A stretch of 64,000 nucleotides of DNA from Psychrobacter glacincola (GCF_904846215.1 NZ_CAJGZK010000002.1:1-64000), one strand, 5' to 3'; counted from the first letter of the stretch, positions 9,856 through 19,342 are shown. The notes: generated from the letters alone by a model not told the origin. Made by a program: numbers and translations.

Positions 9856-11367
9856 CTAGTTAAAATTTTGTTTGGCCTGGTAAGACAGTTTTACACCAAC
9901 GATGTAACCATCATTGTCTTCAAAGTTACTAACGATCTTTTTGGTTGGTATCTGACCTTCGGCATCACCAAACCATAAGTATTTACCACCTGCTGATACC
10001 GCCCATTCAGGGGTAACGTTGTATTTAGCGCCTAGACCTACACTATAATAGCCATCGATAGGGCCTAGAGAAGTTGTAGGGTCACCTGCACCGCTATCCC
10101 AACCGATATTACCACTAATCGCAAGTGCTGGAGACAAACGTTTGGCAAGACCCAGCTCTACCAAATATTGATCATCATCGTAGCTGACTAGTGCTAGACC
10201 TTTATCATCCATAGTCCTACGTTTGCTAAATTCATTATATAATGGTGGCGTAATTTCAAAGTCGCTCCATGGCACATAACGCATTCTTAAAGTTGCTAGT
10301 GTTGTTGGGTTGATACCCGTTTGGAAGTCGAAGTTGACTGATTTAGGCGTGGTAATATCGATAGTACCATTCTGATTTGCAGCAGCTGGATTATTCTCTA
10401 AGATACCTACTATAGGATAAGTCTCAGATAACTGGGCGCTGTGATCAATCTCAGAACGATAAGTCAAAGCCGCTTTTAAGGCAATTTCAGGCTTACTATA
10501 AGATATACCTGCCAGATAACCATAGTCTTGTTCAGGGCTGATATGTGTCGTATAGCCAGTAGCAGGACCATAAGCGGTACCGCGCAGTTCCACATCAGCT
10601 TCGATGCGCTGAGCGACTGGGCCACCGTATATTTGGAAGTTTTTGTTTTCACCGAATTTCATACCTAGGATAGCGGTGATGCTTTCACTACGTACTTCGA
10701 CGTTGGTTTCTTCCCCTGCAGTACTTGCTTCAGCGCCTGCTATTGCTGCTGCCGTACCAAAAAAAGTAGCTTGTTCACCAAGACTCCGTGCTTCTGCGGC
10801 TGATGCGGCGGCTTGAGCGCCAAAAGCTGCCGCTGCTTGTGGCGTTGTCGCTGTCGCTGCTTGTTGTGCAAAGCCTTGTGCTGCTGCACCCGCCGCTCTT
10901 GCTTGGGCTCCTAAAGTACCTGCTTGTAGTCTAGCATCGTTAAAATCACTAGCCGCGCCACCAGTTAGGGCCACTGTTGAAGCATTAATATCGCTTTGCG
11001 CCACAAAATTATTGTCGCCTCTATAATCAGCCGCTGCACCAAAAGGCTCATCATATAAAACACCAACACTAAAAGTATCGTTGATATCAGCTTTTACACC
11101 ATAACGAAAGAAGTCGTAAGACTCAGCAATATCATCAATCTTTTTACCTTGCTGATAGCTATTATCATTTGGTAAAGAGTTAGCACTGTCATAACCAGTC
11201 ACATCGGCATCGATATAAGTATAGACGGCTTCAGCGTATAAACCATCTTGTAAAAATGCCGTTATATCTTGTCCTGAACGATCGAGACCCGCCGCACTTG
11301 CGACGCTAGCGATAGAAAGAGCAGCGACAGCTACCGTGAGGGTTTTAAGATTAAAGTTTGCGCCCAT
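9856..11367 (-). CDS. FadL/OmpP1/TodX-family outer membrane transport protein, copy 2
   Basis: This is a paralogue of the gene at 7941-9455 with near-identical N-terminal hatch (AAGLDRSGQD) and barrel segments (for example WDSGAGDPTTSLGPIDGYYS in both). I chose the ATG at 11367 (MGANFNLKTL) because GGAGATACACA sits just upstream and it restores a normal signal peptide; an upstream ATG would add seven residues. Between about residues 135 and 220 it carries an Ala/Gln-rich segment (repeats of AAA, QAA, GAQA) where copy 1 has an unrelated Gln-rich insert. This region likely forms a helical loop or periplasmic/extracellular extension. Substrate unknown. Confidence 0.88.
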   Translation of the reverse strand: MGANFNLKTLTVAVAALSIASVASAAGLDRSGQDITAFLQDGLYAEAVYTYIDADVTGYDSANSLPNDNSYQQGKKIDDIAESYDFFRYGVKADINDTFSVGVLYDEPFGAAADYRGDNNFVAQSDINASTVALTGGAASDFNDARLQAGTLGAQARAAGAAAQGFAQQAATATTPQAAAAFGAQAAASAAEARSLGEQATFFGTAAAIAGAEASTAGEETNVEVRSESITAILGMKFGENKNFQIYGGPVAQRIEADVELRGTAYGPATGYTTHISPEQDYGYLAGISYSKPEIALKAALTYRSEIDHSAQLSETYPIVGILENNPAAANQNGTIDITTPKSVNFDFQTGINPTTLATLRMRYVPWSDFEITPPLYNEFSKRRTMDDKGLALVSYDDDQYLVELGLAKRLSPALAISGNIGWDSGAGDPTTSLGPIDGYYSVGLGAKYNVTPEWAVSAGGKYLWFGDAEGQIPTKKIVSNFEDNDGYIVGVKLSYQAKQNFN

Positions 11368-11580
11368 TGTGTATCTCCAAACATTCACGTTGTTTACCGT
11401 TATACCGAACTTTGTCAGGTAGACGGTACTTAAGGTGAAGGATACTAATGTTTTTAATACACTAAAACAACATTATTTCTCTAATATGACTGGATAGTCA
11501 CTGCAAGGTAGTTTTATCCGAAAATACACATATAAATTCATTACAAATGATTCAGCTTATTTGCTGTTCATGAACAGCGA

Positions 11581-11862
11581 TTAGTAATGAGGGGGTCTAT
11601 CTGCCATGACGTCAAATGGTGCTACGCCTCCTTCTTCATCTTGGCTTTCAACTTGTTTATAAATAAATTGTAATTGTCGTTGTAGCGTTTGGATATGTTT
11701 GTCTTGCCGAGTAATGACGTCGTCAAGGCGTTCTACCGTGAGCTCAAGATGAGACATATTCATCTGCAGTTCAACCAATTGCAATTGTAAATCAGCTTGT
11801 GTGGTTAAGCTGTCGATTTGAGGATTGGATACACTGTTGTTTTTTGGATTTGCTTCATTCAT
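11581..11862 (-). CDS. slyX: SlyX family protein
   Basis: This 93-residue cytoplasmic protein is mostly a coiled coil (about residues 18-70, LQLQLVELQMNMSHLELTVE) and ends in DRPPHY, the C-terminal signature of SlyX proteins. Their molecular role is not established. The first 15 or so residues (Asn/Ser-rich) extend beyond the usual 72-residue E. coli protein. It stands alone between the porin genes and the divergent ABC-F gene. Confidence 0.88.
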   Translation of the reverse strand: MNEANPKNNSVSNPQIDSLTTQADLQLQLVELQMNMSHLELTVERLDDVITRQDKHIQTLQRQLQFIYKQVESQDEEGGVAPFDVMADRPPHY

Positions 11863-12061
11863 ATTTTTCTCAATACTAGATACTATGGCTAACGAGGGCT
11901 AACGCCTTGATAAGATGTTCTACATTACTTGATAAATTAATCGTCATAAAATCGTGCTGATAAATCTATTTACGCACGCTACAGTTACGTGGCAGCATGT
12001 TATACTGCTGCAAATTTTGCAACAACCCCTACCTCACTATTATATAAGCTTAAGATACTCT

Positions 12062-14005
12062 ATGGCACTGATACATTTAAAAGATATTCACCTTGCCTTT
12101 GGCGTCGCTCCTGTCCTTGATGGCATTGACTTTGCTATCGATGCAGGCGAGCGCGTGTGTTTAATTGGTCGTAATGGCGAAGGCAAATCTACCTTATTTA
12201 AGCTGATTAATGGCACCTTGTTGCCTGATAGCGGCGAAGTAATTATTAATAATAGCGTGCGCGTCGCTATGCTCGAGCAGGATGTACCTGAGACCAGCGG
12301 TAGAATTTTAGATATCGTTATGGGTGGTAGCCGCCGCACTGCCGAGCTACTGATTAACTATAATGCGCAAACTGATTTATGCGCCAATGGTGACATGGAT
12401 GCCTGCGAGCGTATGGCAGACTTGCAGCATGATATCGATGCGGTACATGGCTGGGATTTAGAGCGTGAAGCTACCCGCCTTATCACGACGATGGGTCTCG
12501 ATCCAGAAGATGATTTATCGTCTTTATCAGGTGGTCGTAAGCGCCGTGTTTTATTAGCGCGCTCTTTGGTGACTAAGCCTGATGTGCTACTCCTTGATGA
12601 ACCGACCAACCATTTAGACGTTGATAGTATTGAGTGGCTTGAGCGCTTTTTATTAGATTGGCAAGGTCTGACTTTGTTGTTTGTCACCCATGATAGAGCG
12701 TTCGTTAATAAATTATCCACTCGTATCATTGAGCTTGACCGTGGTCAATTGACCAGCTATGACGTCACTCAAGGCGAAGGCGGCTATGCACGCTATCAAG
12801 AGCTAAAAGAGCTACAGTTATTAGCTGAAGAAAAGAACAATGCCAACTTTGATAAGAAATTGGCACAAGAAGAAGTATGGATTCGCCAAGGTATCAAAGC
12901 GCGCCGTACCCGTAATGAAGGTCGTGTCCGTGAGCTAAAAGCGTTGCGTGAAGAGCGTAGTGACCGCCGTGAGCAAGTCGGTAATGTCAATATTACCATG
13001 GGTCAAGGCGAGAAAAGCGGCAAGCTGGTCTGCAAAGTTAAAAATCTACATCTACAATATGATGACCATGTATTGGTCGATAACTTTAGCACCACTATCA
13101 TGCGCGGTGACAAAATCGGTATCGTCGGTCCTAATGGCGCGGGTAAAACCACGCTTATTAAAGCCCTACTCGATATGTCAGACGATGATGTGATCAAAAC
13201 TGGCAGTGTTGAATTGGGTACCAACCTAAAAATCGCCTTCTTTGATCAGTTGCGTGATCAATTAGATTTGGAAGCCAGTGTGGCGCAAAACGTCTCAGAA
13301 GGCTCTGACTTCGTCGAAGTGGGTGGTCGTAAGACGCATATTATGAGCTATCTACAAGACTTCCTATTTGCCCCAGAGCGTGCACGTACGCCTGTAAAAG
13401 CATTATCAGGTGGTGAGCGTAACCGTGTGCTACTTGCCAAGCAACTCTTAAAACCTGCCAACATTCTCGTACTCGATGAGCCAACCAACGACTTGGACAT
13501 GGCGACCCTTGAGCTACTAGAAGAATCAGTCGCAAGCTTTGGCGGTACGATTTTGCTCATTAGCCATGATCGCTCCTTTATGGACAATGTCGTCACCTCT
13601 ACTTGGGTATTTGATACGGATGAAGATGGCAAAGGCACAGTCAGCGAGTATGTCGGTGGCTATCAAGAATATTTGGTACAAAAGAATCGCGAAGAAGCTT
13701 CTAAGGCAGCCAAATCTTCTAGTAATAATACCGCCAACAGTAAATCTGCTACTAAATCAGCGGCAGTAGCGAAACCTAACAATGCGGCTAAAAAGCTTAA
13801 TTTCAATGACCAACGTGAGCTTGATGCGTTGCCAAAAGAGATTGCGGCTTTAGAGGTGGAACAAACTCAACTAGAAGATAAGCTAGCCGACGGCACTTGG
13901 TTTAATCAAGACTTTGATGCGGCAACGGCTGCTAGTGAGCGACTGCTTGCTATTGAAGATGAGATGATGACTAAGCTTGAACGCTGGAATACGCTCGAGA
14001 GCTAA
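12062..14005 (+). CDS. uup: ABC-F family ATPase, Uup type
   Basis: This is a soluble protein with two ABC ATPase domains and no membrane segments, as in ABC-F proteins that act on ribosomes or, for Uup, on branched DNA intermediates and ribosome assembly. Walker A motifs are GRNGEGKST (36-44) and GPNGAGKTT in the second domain. Signatures are LSGGRKRR and LSGGERNR, with LLLDEPTNHLD and LVLDEPTNDLD. A Lys/Ala/Asn-rich linker leads to a C-terminal coiled coil (about residues 585-645), the Uup hallmark. An in-frame upstream start at 11954 would add 36 atypical residues, so I prefer MALIHLKDIH at 12062 (647 residues). Confidence 0.9.
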   Translation: MALIHLKDIHLAFGVAPVLDGIDFAIDAGERVCLIGRNGEGKSTLFKLINGTLLPDSGEVIINNSVRVAMLEQDVPETSGRILDIVMGGSRRTAELLINYNAQTDLCANGDMDACERMADLQHDIDAVHGWDLEREATRLITTMGLDPEDDLSSLSGGRKRRVLLARSLVTKPDVLLLDEPTNHLDVDSIEWLERFLLDWQGLTLLFVTHDRAFVNKLSTRIIELDRGQLTSYDVTQGEGGYARYQELKELQLLAEEKNNANFDKKLAQEEVWIRQGIKARRTRNEGRVRELKALREERSDRREQVGNVNITMGQGEKSGKLVCKVKNLHLQYDDHVLVDNFSTTIMRGDKIGIVGPNGAGKTTLIKALLDMSDDDVIKTGSVELGTNLKIAFFDQLRDQLDLEASVAQNVSEGSDFVEVGGRKTHIMSYLQDFLFAPERARTPVKALSGGERNRVLLAKQLLKPANILVLDEPTNDLDMATLELLEESVASFGGTILLISHDRSFMDNVVTSTWVFDTDEDGKGTVSEYVGGYQEYLVQKNREEASKAAKSSSNNTANSKSATKSAAVAKPNNAAKKLNFNDQRELDALPKEIAALEVEQTQLEDKLADGTWFNQDFDAATAASERLLAIEDEMMTKLERWNTLES

Positions 14006-14435
14006 TCTAGATCTTTATGCATGCAATTATCCCCATTTTATAATATAAAGTGGTGATAATTGCCTCACAGCGACTTACAGAGTAGTGATGTGCTGAAAGT
14101 TAGTGAACATTGTCTTAATTTCAAGTATCATTCCCTATTGCCGAATATCCTTATCATTTATAAGGTCATTATTCATAACATATTTGTTGATATAAAGCAG
14201 GTGTTAAACATTGATAATCAAGATGTTATGTCTTGATCGCCTTGTTTAACGCTGAAGTGTGCCCTATGGAGGTTGCTTTATTTTTAACACAATAATTTAT
14301 TTTATGACCAAAATAGCTTAGAATAGCAACAATTAGCAAAATTAGGCACAGCTAACGTGGCTTGATAATTGTAATTTTCTAAGTCACAAACCCAGTGTGG
14401 GATAATCCCATTTCATTCACCTGGAGGAAGTATTA
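14006..14435. promoter_or_regulatory. Gene-free region upstream of the petABC operon
   Basis: These 430 bases hold an imperfect inverted repeat caattatccc...gtggtgataattg at about 14024-14063, which could end uup transcription but lacks a T tail. A smaller inverted repeat atcaaga..tcttgat lies near 14217-14237. The pet promoter must lie to the right. CTGGAGGAAG just before petA is a strong ribosome site. No coding frame stands out. Confidence 0.4.
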
Positions 14436-15020
14436 ATGAGCCATGCCGAAGGCGTTAACGTACAACGCCGTAGAGTTCTTATTGCCTCGACTGCCGTAAT
14501 TGGTGCAGCTGGGGTAGCTGCTGTGGCAACACCTTTTGTCCGCTCTTGGACCCCAAGTGCTAAAGCCGAAGCTGCTGGTGCGGCAGTGATGCAAGATATT
14601 GGTTCTATCGAAGCAGGACAAATGATCGTTGTCAAATATCGTGGCAAACCCATTTATGTGGTTAAACGTACTGAAGATATGCTAGACAAATTAGAGGATG
14701 TTAAGCCATTGCTGGTTGACCCTGATTCTAGCGAGTCTGTTCAGCCTGAATACTGTGCCAATCCTACGCGCTCTTTGGAGCCCTCCGTATTGGTGGTAGA
14801 AGGCGTATGTACACATTTAGGCTGTGCGCCAAATTACCGTCCTGATGTTGGTGCAGCCGACCTCGGTGGCAATGACTGGTACGGTGGATTTTTCTGCCCT
14901 TGTCATGGCTCTAAATACGATTTAGCGGGTCGTGTTTATAGTGGCGTACCTGCACCGCTTAACTTACCTATCCCAGAGTACAGCATGGATGGTACCATCT
15001 TGACGATTGGGGAGGCTTAA
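14436..15020 (+). CDS. petA: Ubiquinol-cytochrome c reductase iron-sulfur (Rieske) subunit
   Basis: This is the Rieske protein of the cytochrome bc1 complex, which passes one electron from ubiquinol to cytochrome c1 at the periplasmic face of the inner membrane. It is 194 residues long. An N-terminal RRR followed by a hydrophobic segment (about 14-35) is a Tat-type signal anchor. The [2Fe-2S] ligands are in CTHLGC (Cys125, His127) and CPCHGS (Cys154, His157), with disulfide partners Cys130 and Cys156. It is the first gene of petABC and ends one base before the petB ATG. Confidence 0.96.
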   Translation: MSHAEGVNVQRRRVLIASTAVIGAAGVAAVATPFVRSWTPSAKAEAAGAAVMQDIGSIEAGQMIVVKYRGKPIYVVKRTEDMLDKLEDVKPLLVDPDSSESVQPEYCANPTRSLEPSVLVVEGVCTHLGCAPNYRPDVGAADLGGNDWYGGFFCPCHGSKYDLAGRVYSGVPAPLNLPIPEYSMDGTILTIGEA

Positions 15021-15021
15021 T

Positions 15022-16248
15022 ATGAGCATGGGTAAAAAGTTAATGCATTGGGTAGACGCGCGCTTTCCTGCGACCGAAACCTATGAATATCATATGTCAA
15101 AGTACTATGCACCAAAGAACTTTAACTTTTGGTACTTCTTTGGCGTGTTATCAATGGTCGTGCTGGTCAATCAGTTAGTCACTGGTATTTGGCTTACGAT
15201 GATGTATAACCCAAGTGCCGAAGGGGCATTTGCGTCTGTTGAGTATATCATGCGTGATGTCAAAGGCGGTTGGCTCATCCGTTATATGCATTCGACTGGC
15301 GCGTCAGCGTTCTTCGTAGTGGTATATCTGCATATGTTCCGCGCCTTGCTATATGGTTCATACCAAAAACCGCGTGAGCTGATTTGGCTTATCGGCATGG
15401 GTATTTACTTGGCATTGATGGCAGAAGGTTTCTTCGGTTACCTACTTCCTTGGGGCAATATGTCATTTTGGGGTGCTCAGGTTATTCTAAATCTACCTGC
15501 AGCTCTACCAGTTATTGGTGACGGTCTTGCTGAATGGGTTCGTGGTGATTACATTATTTCAGGTATCACCTTAAATCGCTTCTTTGCTCTACATGTGGTT
15601 GCTATTCCATTAGTGCTCGTCGGCTTAGTCTTTATGCATTTAGTGGCACTGCATCATGTGGGTTCAAACAACCCTGATGGTATTGACATTAAGAAGCTAA
15701 AAGATAAAAACGGCGTACCATTAGATGGTATCGAATTCCATCCGTACTATACCGTACATGATATGGTTGGTATCGTTGTCTTCTTTATCTTGTTCTTTGC
15801 AGTGGTATTCTTCTTCCCAGAAGGCGGCGGCTTCTTCCTTGAGCCACCAAACTTTGAGACTGCGAACTCACTAAAAACACCAGCGCATATTGCACCGGTA
15901 TGGTACTACACGCCTTTCTATGCCATCTTACGTGCGGTTCCTGATAAGCTTGGTGGGGTTATTGCGATGGGCGCTGCGATTGCCGTATTATTTTTAATAC
16001 CTTGGCTTGATAGATCGCCTGTACGCTCGATACGTTATAAAGGCATTTTATCTAAAATTGCTTTAACCGTGTTTGCCATTAGTTTCTTAGTGTTAGGTTA
16101 TTTAGGTGCGACGCCAACCACACCAACAGCAACGCTTATGGCCCGTATATTCACTGTCTTATATTTCTTGTTTTTCTTACTGATGCCAATTTATACCTCT
16201 ATTGAGAAGTGTAAACAGCCACCAGAACGCGTTACCGGAGGTCACTAA
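15022..16248 (+). CDS. petB: Ubiquinol-cytochrome c reductase cytochrome b subunit
   Basis: This is the membrane-embedded diheme subunit of bc1, carrying both quinone sites. The protein is 408 residues and full length (cytochrome b plus subunit IV regions), with eight expected membrane helices. Conserved segments are WGNMSFWGAQVI, HALLYGSY-type RALLYGSYQKPRE, and PEGGGFFLEPPNFE, a variant of the PEWY region in which the usual PEWY-type motif is not obvious. I start at ATG 15022 (MSMGKK), preceded by GGGGAGG inside the petA end; an in-frame TTG at 15007 is less likely. Its stop overlaps the petC start (TAATG). Confidence 0.95.
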   Translation: MSMGKKLMHWVDARFPATETYEYHMSKYYAPKNFNFWYFFGVLSMVVLVNQLVTGIWLTMMYNPSAEGAFASVEYIMRDVKGGWLIRYMHSTGASAFFVVVYLHMFRALLYGSYQKPRELIWLIGMGIYLALMAEGFFGYLLPWGNMSFWGAQVILNLPAALPVIGDGLAEWVRGDYIISGITLNRFFALHVVAIPLVLVGLVFMHLVALHHVGSNNPDGIDIKKLKDKNGVPLDGIEFHPYYTVHDMVGIVVFFILFFAVVFFFPEGGGFFLEPPNFETANSLKTPAHIAPVWYYTPFYAILRAVPDKLGGVIAMGAAIAVLFLIPWLDRSPVRSIRYKGILSKIALTVFAISFLVLGYLGATPTTPTATLMARIFTVLYFLFFLLMPIYTSIEKCKQPPERVTGGH

Positions 16249-16961
16249 TGAGCACGCTAATTAAATCCTTAGCAGGTTTAGGCTTAGGCGCGGCATTAAC
16301 TTTGACTGCTGGTAGCGCTCTAGCAGCAGGTAGTGGCTGCGGTACGTTTACCAATGCTGATGGTGTTGAAGAACACTTAGCTTGTAGCACAGCGCCTATT
16401 GATTTTACCAATAAAGGCTCACTACAAAATGGTGCCAAGACGTTTATGAACTACTGTGCTGGGTGTCACTCAGCAAAGTACGTTCGTCATTCGCGCATTG
16501 CTAAAGATCTAGAGATACCACCTGAGCTGGTCGAAAAATATCTGATGGTGACCACCGATCAAATCGGTGACCATATCAATGCTGAGATTGACCCTGAAGT
16601 ACAAGCATCATGGTTTGGTGCCGCGCCGCCAGACTTGTCGCTTGAAACCAGACTGCGTGGCGATGACTGGGTTTACACTTACCTCTTGTCTTTTTACGAA
16701 GATCCAAGTCGTCCTTGGGGCGCTAACAACTTAGTGCTTGCAAACGCTGCTATGCCGCACGTCTTGCATAATATGCAAGAAGAGCTGAGTCAGGAAGAGT
16801 TTGAATCTGAAGTCGGTGACTTGGTTAACTTCATGGCATGGATGGCAGAACCTGTTCGCCATGACCGTAAAGTCATTGGTTTCTTTGTGATTTTATTCTT
16901 ACTTGTCTTATTGATTCCCGTTTACTTGCTCAATAAAGAATTTTGGAAAGATGTCAAATAA
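16248..16961 (+). CDS. petC: Ubiquinol-cytochrome c reductase cytochrome c1 subunit
   Basis: Cytochrome c1 accepts electrons from the Rieske protein and passes them to soluble cytochrome c in the periplasm. The 237-residue protein has a cleavable signal (to about ALAAG, residue 28), a covalent heme site CAGCH (Cys70, Cys73, His74), and a C-terminal membrane anchor (about 208-230, FFVILFLLVLLIPVYLL). The ATG overlaps the petB stop by one base, with CCGGAGG upstream, so the two are translationally coupled. A strong terminator follows, closing petABC. Confidence 0.95.
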   Translation: MSTLIKSLAGLGLGAALTLTAGSALAAGSGCGTFTNADGVEEHLACSTAPIDFTNKGSLQNGAKTFMNYCAGCHSAKYVRHSRIAKDLEIPPELVEKYLMVTTDQIGDHINAEIDPEVQASWFGAAPPDLSLETRLRGDDWVYTYLLSFYEDPSRPWGANNLVLANAAMPHVLHNMQEELSQEEFESEVGDLVNFMAWMAEPVRHDRKVIGFFVILFLLVLLIPVYLLNKEFWKDVK

Positions 16962-17001
16962 GCGACATTGAGAATCGAGCAATTAAGCAAGATATTGGTA
17001 T

Positions 17002-17032
17002 AAAAAAAGCATTACTTCGGTAGTGCTTTTTT
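17002..17032 (+). terminator. Rho-independent terminator of petABC
   Basis: The arms aaaaaaagcattac and tagtgctttttt enclose ttcgg, a stable tetraloop-like loop, 40 bp after the petC stop. Confidence 0.92.
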
Positions 17033-17158
17033 ATTGGTTTAAGGATTCATAAATTGGTCGCTAAAGATAAGCTCAGGGGCAATGTTTACTTATGTTACCT
17101 TGATAAATACAGCAAGTTTGTTTACGATGGCAGGCTTTACTATTAACATTAGGCTTTC

Positions 17159-17773
17159 ATGATTGATGCGAATGACATTCCAAGTAGTCAGCTAATTTTA
17201 TACGCTGATGACAGCTACGACAGTCATGTGGTACGCCTATTGCTTGAAGAAAAGAAGCTCGCTTATTATTTATCACGTTTGCATTCTGAGCGTCCTGAAG
17301 ATTTAACAGAGCTAAACCCTTATCATACTTTGCCTGTCCTGCAGCAGCGTGAAATTGCGCTTTATGAGATCAACGTTATCTTTGAGTATTTAGAAGAGCG
17401 TTATCATGCCCATAAGCTCCTGCCTGATACGCCACAAGAGCGGGCACAATTTCGTCAGTTAGCATGGCGTATTCAGCGCGATTGGCTAGCACTCGGTAAG
17501 CGATTGCTGATGCATCCCGATAGTTTTAATAAAGCCCAAGCGGCTATGGCTAAAAAGCAACTTAGCGATTCGCTCATCACTATATCACCATTATTTGCTC
17601 ATAAGTCTTACTTTATGGCAGATGAGTTTGGTTGGTGTGATGTGCTGCTAGCGCCTTTATTATGGCGATTAGAAGAAATGGGCATTGAGCTGCCTCGCGC
17701 TATCAGTCGTCCCCTATTTGATTATCAAACGCGCATATTTGAACGTCAAAGCTTTAAAAAAAGTGTGAGCTAA
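17159..17773 (+). CDS. sspA: Stringent starvation protein A (GST-fold)
   Basis: This is a 204-residue protein of the glutathione S-transferase fold. In gammaproteobacteria SspA binds RNA polymerase and alters promoter use in starvation. The thioredoxin-like N-terminal domain (about 10-85) includes the NPYHTLPVL loop and is followed by an all-helical domain. In most relatives sspA is directly followed by sspB, and here both are present downstream of the pet operon, a common gammaproteobacterial order, which supports the call. Two repeats now separate sspA from sspB. Confidence 0.87.
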   Translation: MIDANDIPSSQLILYADDSYDSHVVRLLLEEKKLAYYLSRLHSERPEDLTELNPYHTLPVLQQREIALYEINVIFEYLEERYHAHKLLPDTPQERAQFRQLAWRIQRDWLALGKRLLMHPDSFNKAQAAMAKKQLSDSLITISPLFAHKSYFMADEFGWCDVLLAPLLWRLEEMGIELPRAISRPLFDYQTRIFERQSFKKSVS

Positions 17774-17831
17774 TTAGACAAAGCGTGATGACTGCCCTAA
17801 AATAGACGCTACTAAAAAATGACTTTTTTGC

Positions 17832-17975
17832 TATAGCTGATCCACTTTTAAAAGAATACAGCAATGCTGGCGTTCCTTGTTCGCAGCCTCTGTCTGCGTA
17901 GGCACAGCAAGCAAGAAAAATTAATACCAGTAACGCGTTATAATATTGTATTTCTTTTATTTAGAACAGACTATA
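17832..17975. repeat. TA-ended MITE-like repeat, C/D type (R2)
   Basis: It begins TATAGCTGATCCACTTTTAA and ends TTTAGAACAGACTATA. The inner part has the shared gcagcctctgtctgcg ... cacagcaagcaagaaaaatt palindrome core. Two bases after its end begins a second, unrelated repeat. It lies between sspA and sspB. A 68-codon open frame over it is not a gene. Confidence 0.85.
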
Positions 17976-17977
17976 TT

Positions 17978-18148
17978 AGGGCGTGTCCTCAATCTGAACG
18001 AAAGCGATTAAATGGGCTAAAAATGGCTAAATCTTGCCAAACTGCGTCAAATAGCTGGTCAATATCCTGATATTACCTGCGCTATTTTCCTTATTTGGCT
18101 GCAATTTATCTCATTTTTATCACCATTTTCAAAATGAGGACACGCCCT
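17978..18148. repeat. Second type of MITE-like element with 14 bp inverted ends
   Basis: Perfect terminal inverted repeats AGGGCGTGTCCTCA and TGAGGACACGCCCT bound 171 bp with no coding capacity. Such ends are typical of a non-autonomous element moved by an IS elsewhere in the genome. The flanks read tt/aa. No other copy is visible in this window. Confidence 0.8.
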
Positions 18149-18235
18149 AATCAATAAAAATTGCAAACCAATAAAAATGTGTGGCAAATATCTTATTGAC
18201 CATTACCTAATACCTTTATGATAGGAAACCAAAAG

Positions 18236-18676
18236 ATGAGCGAAACCACATCCATAACCCCAACTCGTCCTTATATGGTGCGCGCCCTTTACCAATGGAT
18301 AGAGGACAATGCGCTTACGCCGTATCTGATGGTCGATGCGACTGCTGATAACGTGCAGATTCCAACCGAGCATGTGCAAGATGGTCGCATTGTGCTCAAT
18401 ATTGCCAGCCGCGCCACTGGTAATATGAGTATGGAAAATGACTATATTCATTTTAGTGCGCGCTTTGGCGGTGTATCACAAGAGATTTGGGTACCGCTCA
18501 CGGCAGTGCTAGGTATCTACGCAAAAGAGAACTCTCAAGGGATGTTTTTTGATCCCAATGAATATGATGACTATGTGCCTGAAGAAGATGCCGTTGCAAG
18601 TAGCAGCTCTAAAACGAACGTTGCCGCGCCTAAGCCCAAACGTGACAATAAAGCTGGCTTAAAAGTCTTAAAATAA
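18236..18676 (+). CDS. sspB: ClpXP protease specificity-enhancing factor
   Basis: SspB delivers ssrA-tagged stalled-translation products to ClpXP. The protein (146 residues from this start) has the N-terminal RPYMVRALYQWIEDN and TPYLMVDA segments that form the substrate-binding dimer, then an acidic, Ser/Ala-rich linker, and a C-terminal KAGLKVLK tail that resembles the ClpX-docking XB motif. I chose ATG 18236 because ATAGGAAAC sits at proper spacing. An in-frame ATG at 18218 would add six residues and lacks a ribosome site. Confidence 0.93.
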   Translation: MSETTSITPTRPYMVRALYQWIEDNALTPYLMVDATADNVQIPTEHVQDGRIVLNIASRATGNMSMENDYIHFSARFGGVSQEIWVPLTAVLGIYAKENSQGMFFDPNEYDDYVPEEDAVASSSSKTNVAAPKPKRDNKAGLKVLK

Positions 18677-18692
18677 TCAAATCGGACACAAA

Positions 18693-18728
18693 AATAAGCC
18701 AGTCATATAAAGTATGACTGGCTTTTTT
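18693..18728. terminator. Bidirectional terminator between sspB and dcd
   Basis: The arms aagccagtcata and tatgactggctt enclose taaag, with A tracts on the left and T tracts on the right. Convergent sspB (+) and dcd (-) end on either side, so it can serve both. Confidence 0.88.
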
Positions 18729-18766
18729 ATTACTCTTCTAAATAAACCGAATGCTTAAAACAACCA

Positions 18767-19342
18767 TTAAGTTCTTGGCAAAGTCACACCGCGCTGACCT
18801 TGGTATTTACCACCGCGGTCTTTGTAACTGGTCTCACAGACGTCATCAGCATCGCTTTGGAAAAACAGCATTTGCGCAACCCCTTCGCCAGCATAGATAC
18901 GTGCAGGCAAATTGGTGGTGTTACTGAACTCTAAAGTAACATGACCTTCCCACTCAGGCTCAAGTGGCGTGACATTAACGATGATACCACAGCGGGCATA
19001 GGTTGATTTACCTAAGCAAATAGTCAATACATCGCGTGGAATACGGAAATATTCCATCGTACGCGCCAATGCAAAAGAGTTTGGCGGAATAATACACTCG
19101 TCACCGATGACATCAATAAAGCTTTTTTCATCAAAGTTTTTTGGATCTACAATCACTGAATGCACATTGGTGAAAACTTTAAACTCAGGCGCGCAGCGTA
19201 CATCATAACCATAGCTTGAAGTACCATAACTGACCAAACGCTCACCGGCATCGTTAAAACGTACTTGACCGGCTTCAAACGGCTCAATCATGCCGTGTTC
19301 TTGAGCCATTTTACGAATCCAGCGGTCAGATTTGATAGACAT
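18767..19342 (-). CDS. dcd: dCTP deaminase
   Basis: This enzyme deaminates dCTP to dUTP in the thymidylate pathway; it is cytoplasmic and trimeric. The 191-residue protein has the conserved GKSTYARCG (111-119) and the catalytic Glu138 in [10 protein letters not shown], followed by the C-terminal lid [14 protein letters not shown]. Length and motifs match the monofunctional enzyme. It stands alone and converges with sspB. Confidence 0.96.
   Translation of the reverse strand: MSIKSDRWIRKMAQEHGMIEPFEAGQVRFNDAGERLVSYGTSSYGYDVRCAPEFKVFTNVHSVIVDPKNFDEKSFIDVIGDECIIPPNSFALARTMEYFRIPRDVLTICLGKSTYARCGIIVNVTPLEPEWEGHVTLEFSNTTNLPARIYAGEGVAQMLFFQSDADDVCETSYKDRGGKYQGQRGVTLPRT

Noticed and set aside
11954-12061. 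36-residue N-terminal extension of the Uup-type ATPase
   Set aside because: ABC-F proteins begin close to the first ABC domain, and the extension has no family-like sequence.
15007-15021. TTG start for cytochrome b five codons upstream
   Set aside because: It would begin inside the petA end and skip the well-placed ATG with GGGGAGG at 15022.
17864-18070. 68-codon open frame between sspA and sspB
   Set aside because: It runs across two repeats, and its sequence tracks the repeat units seen elsewhere in non-coding positions.
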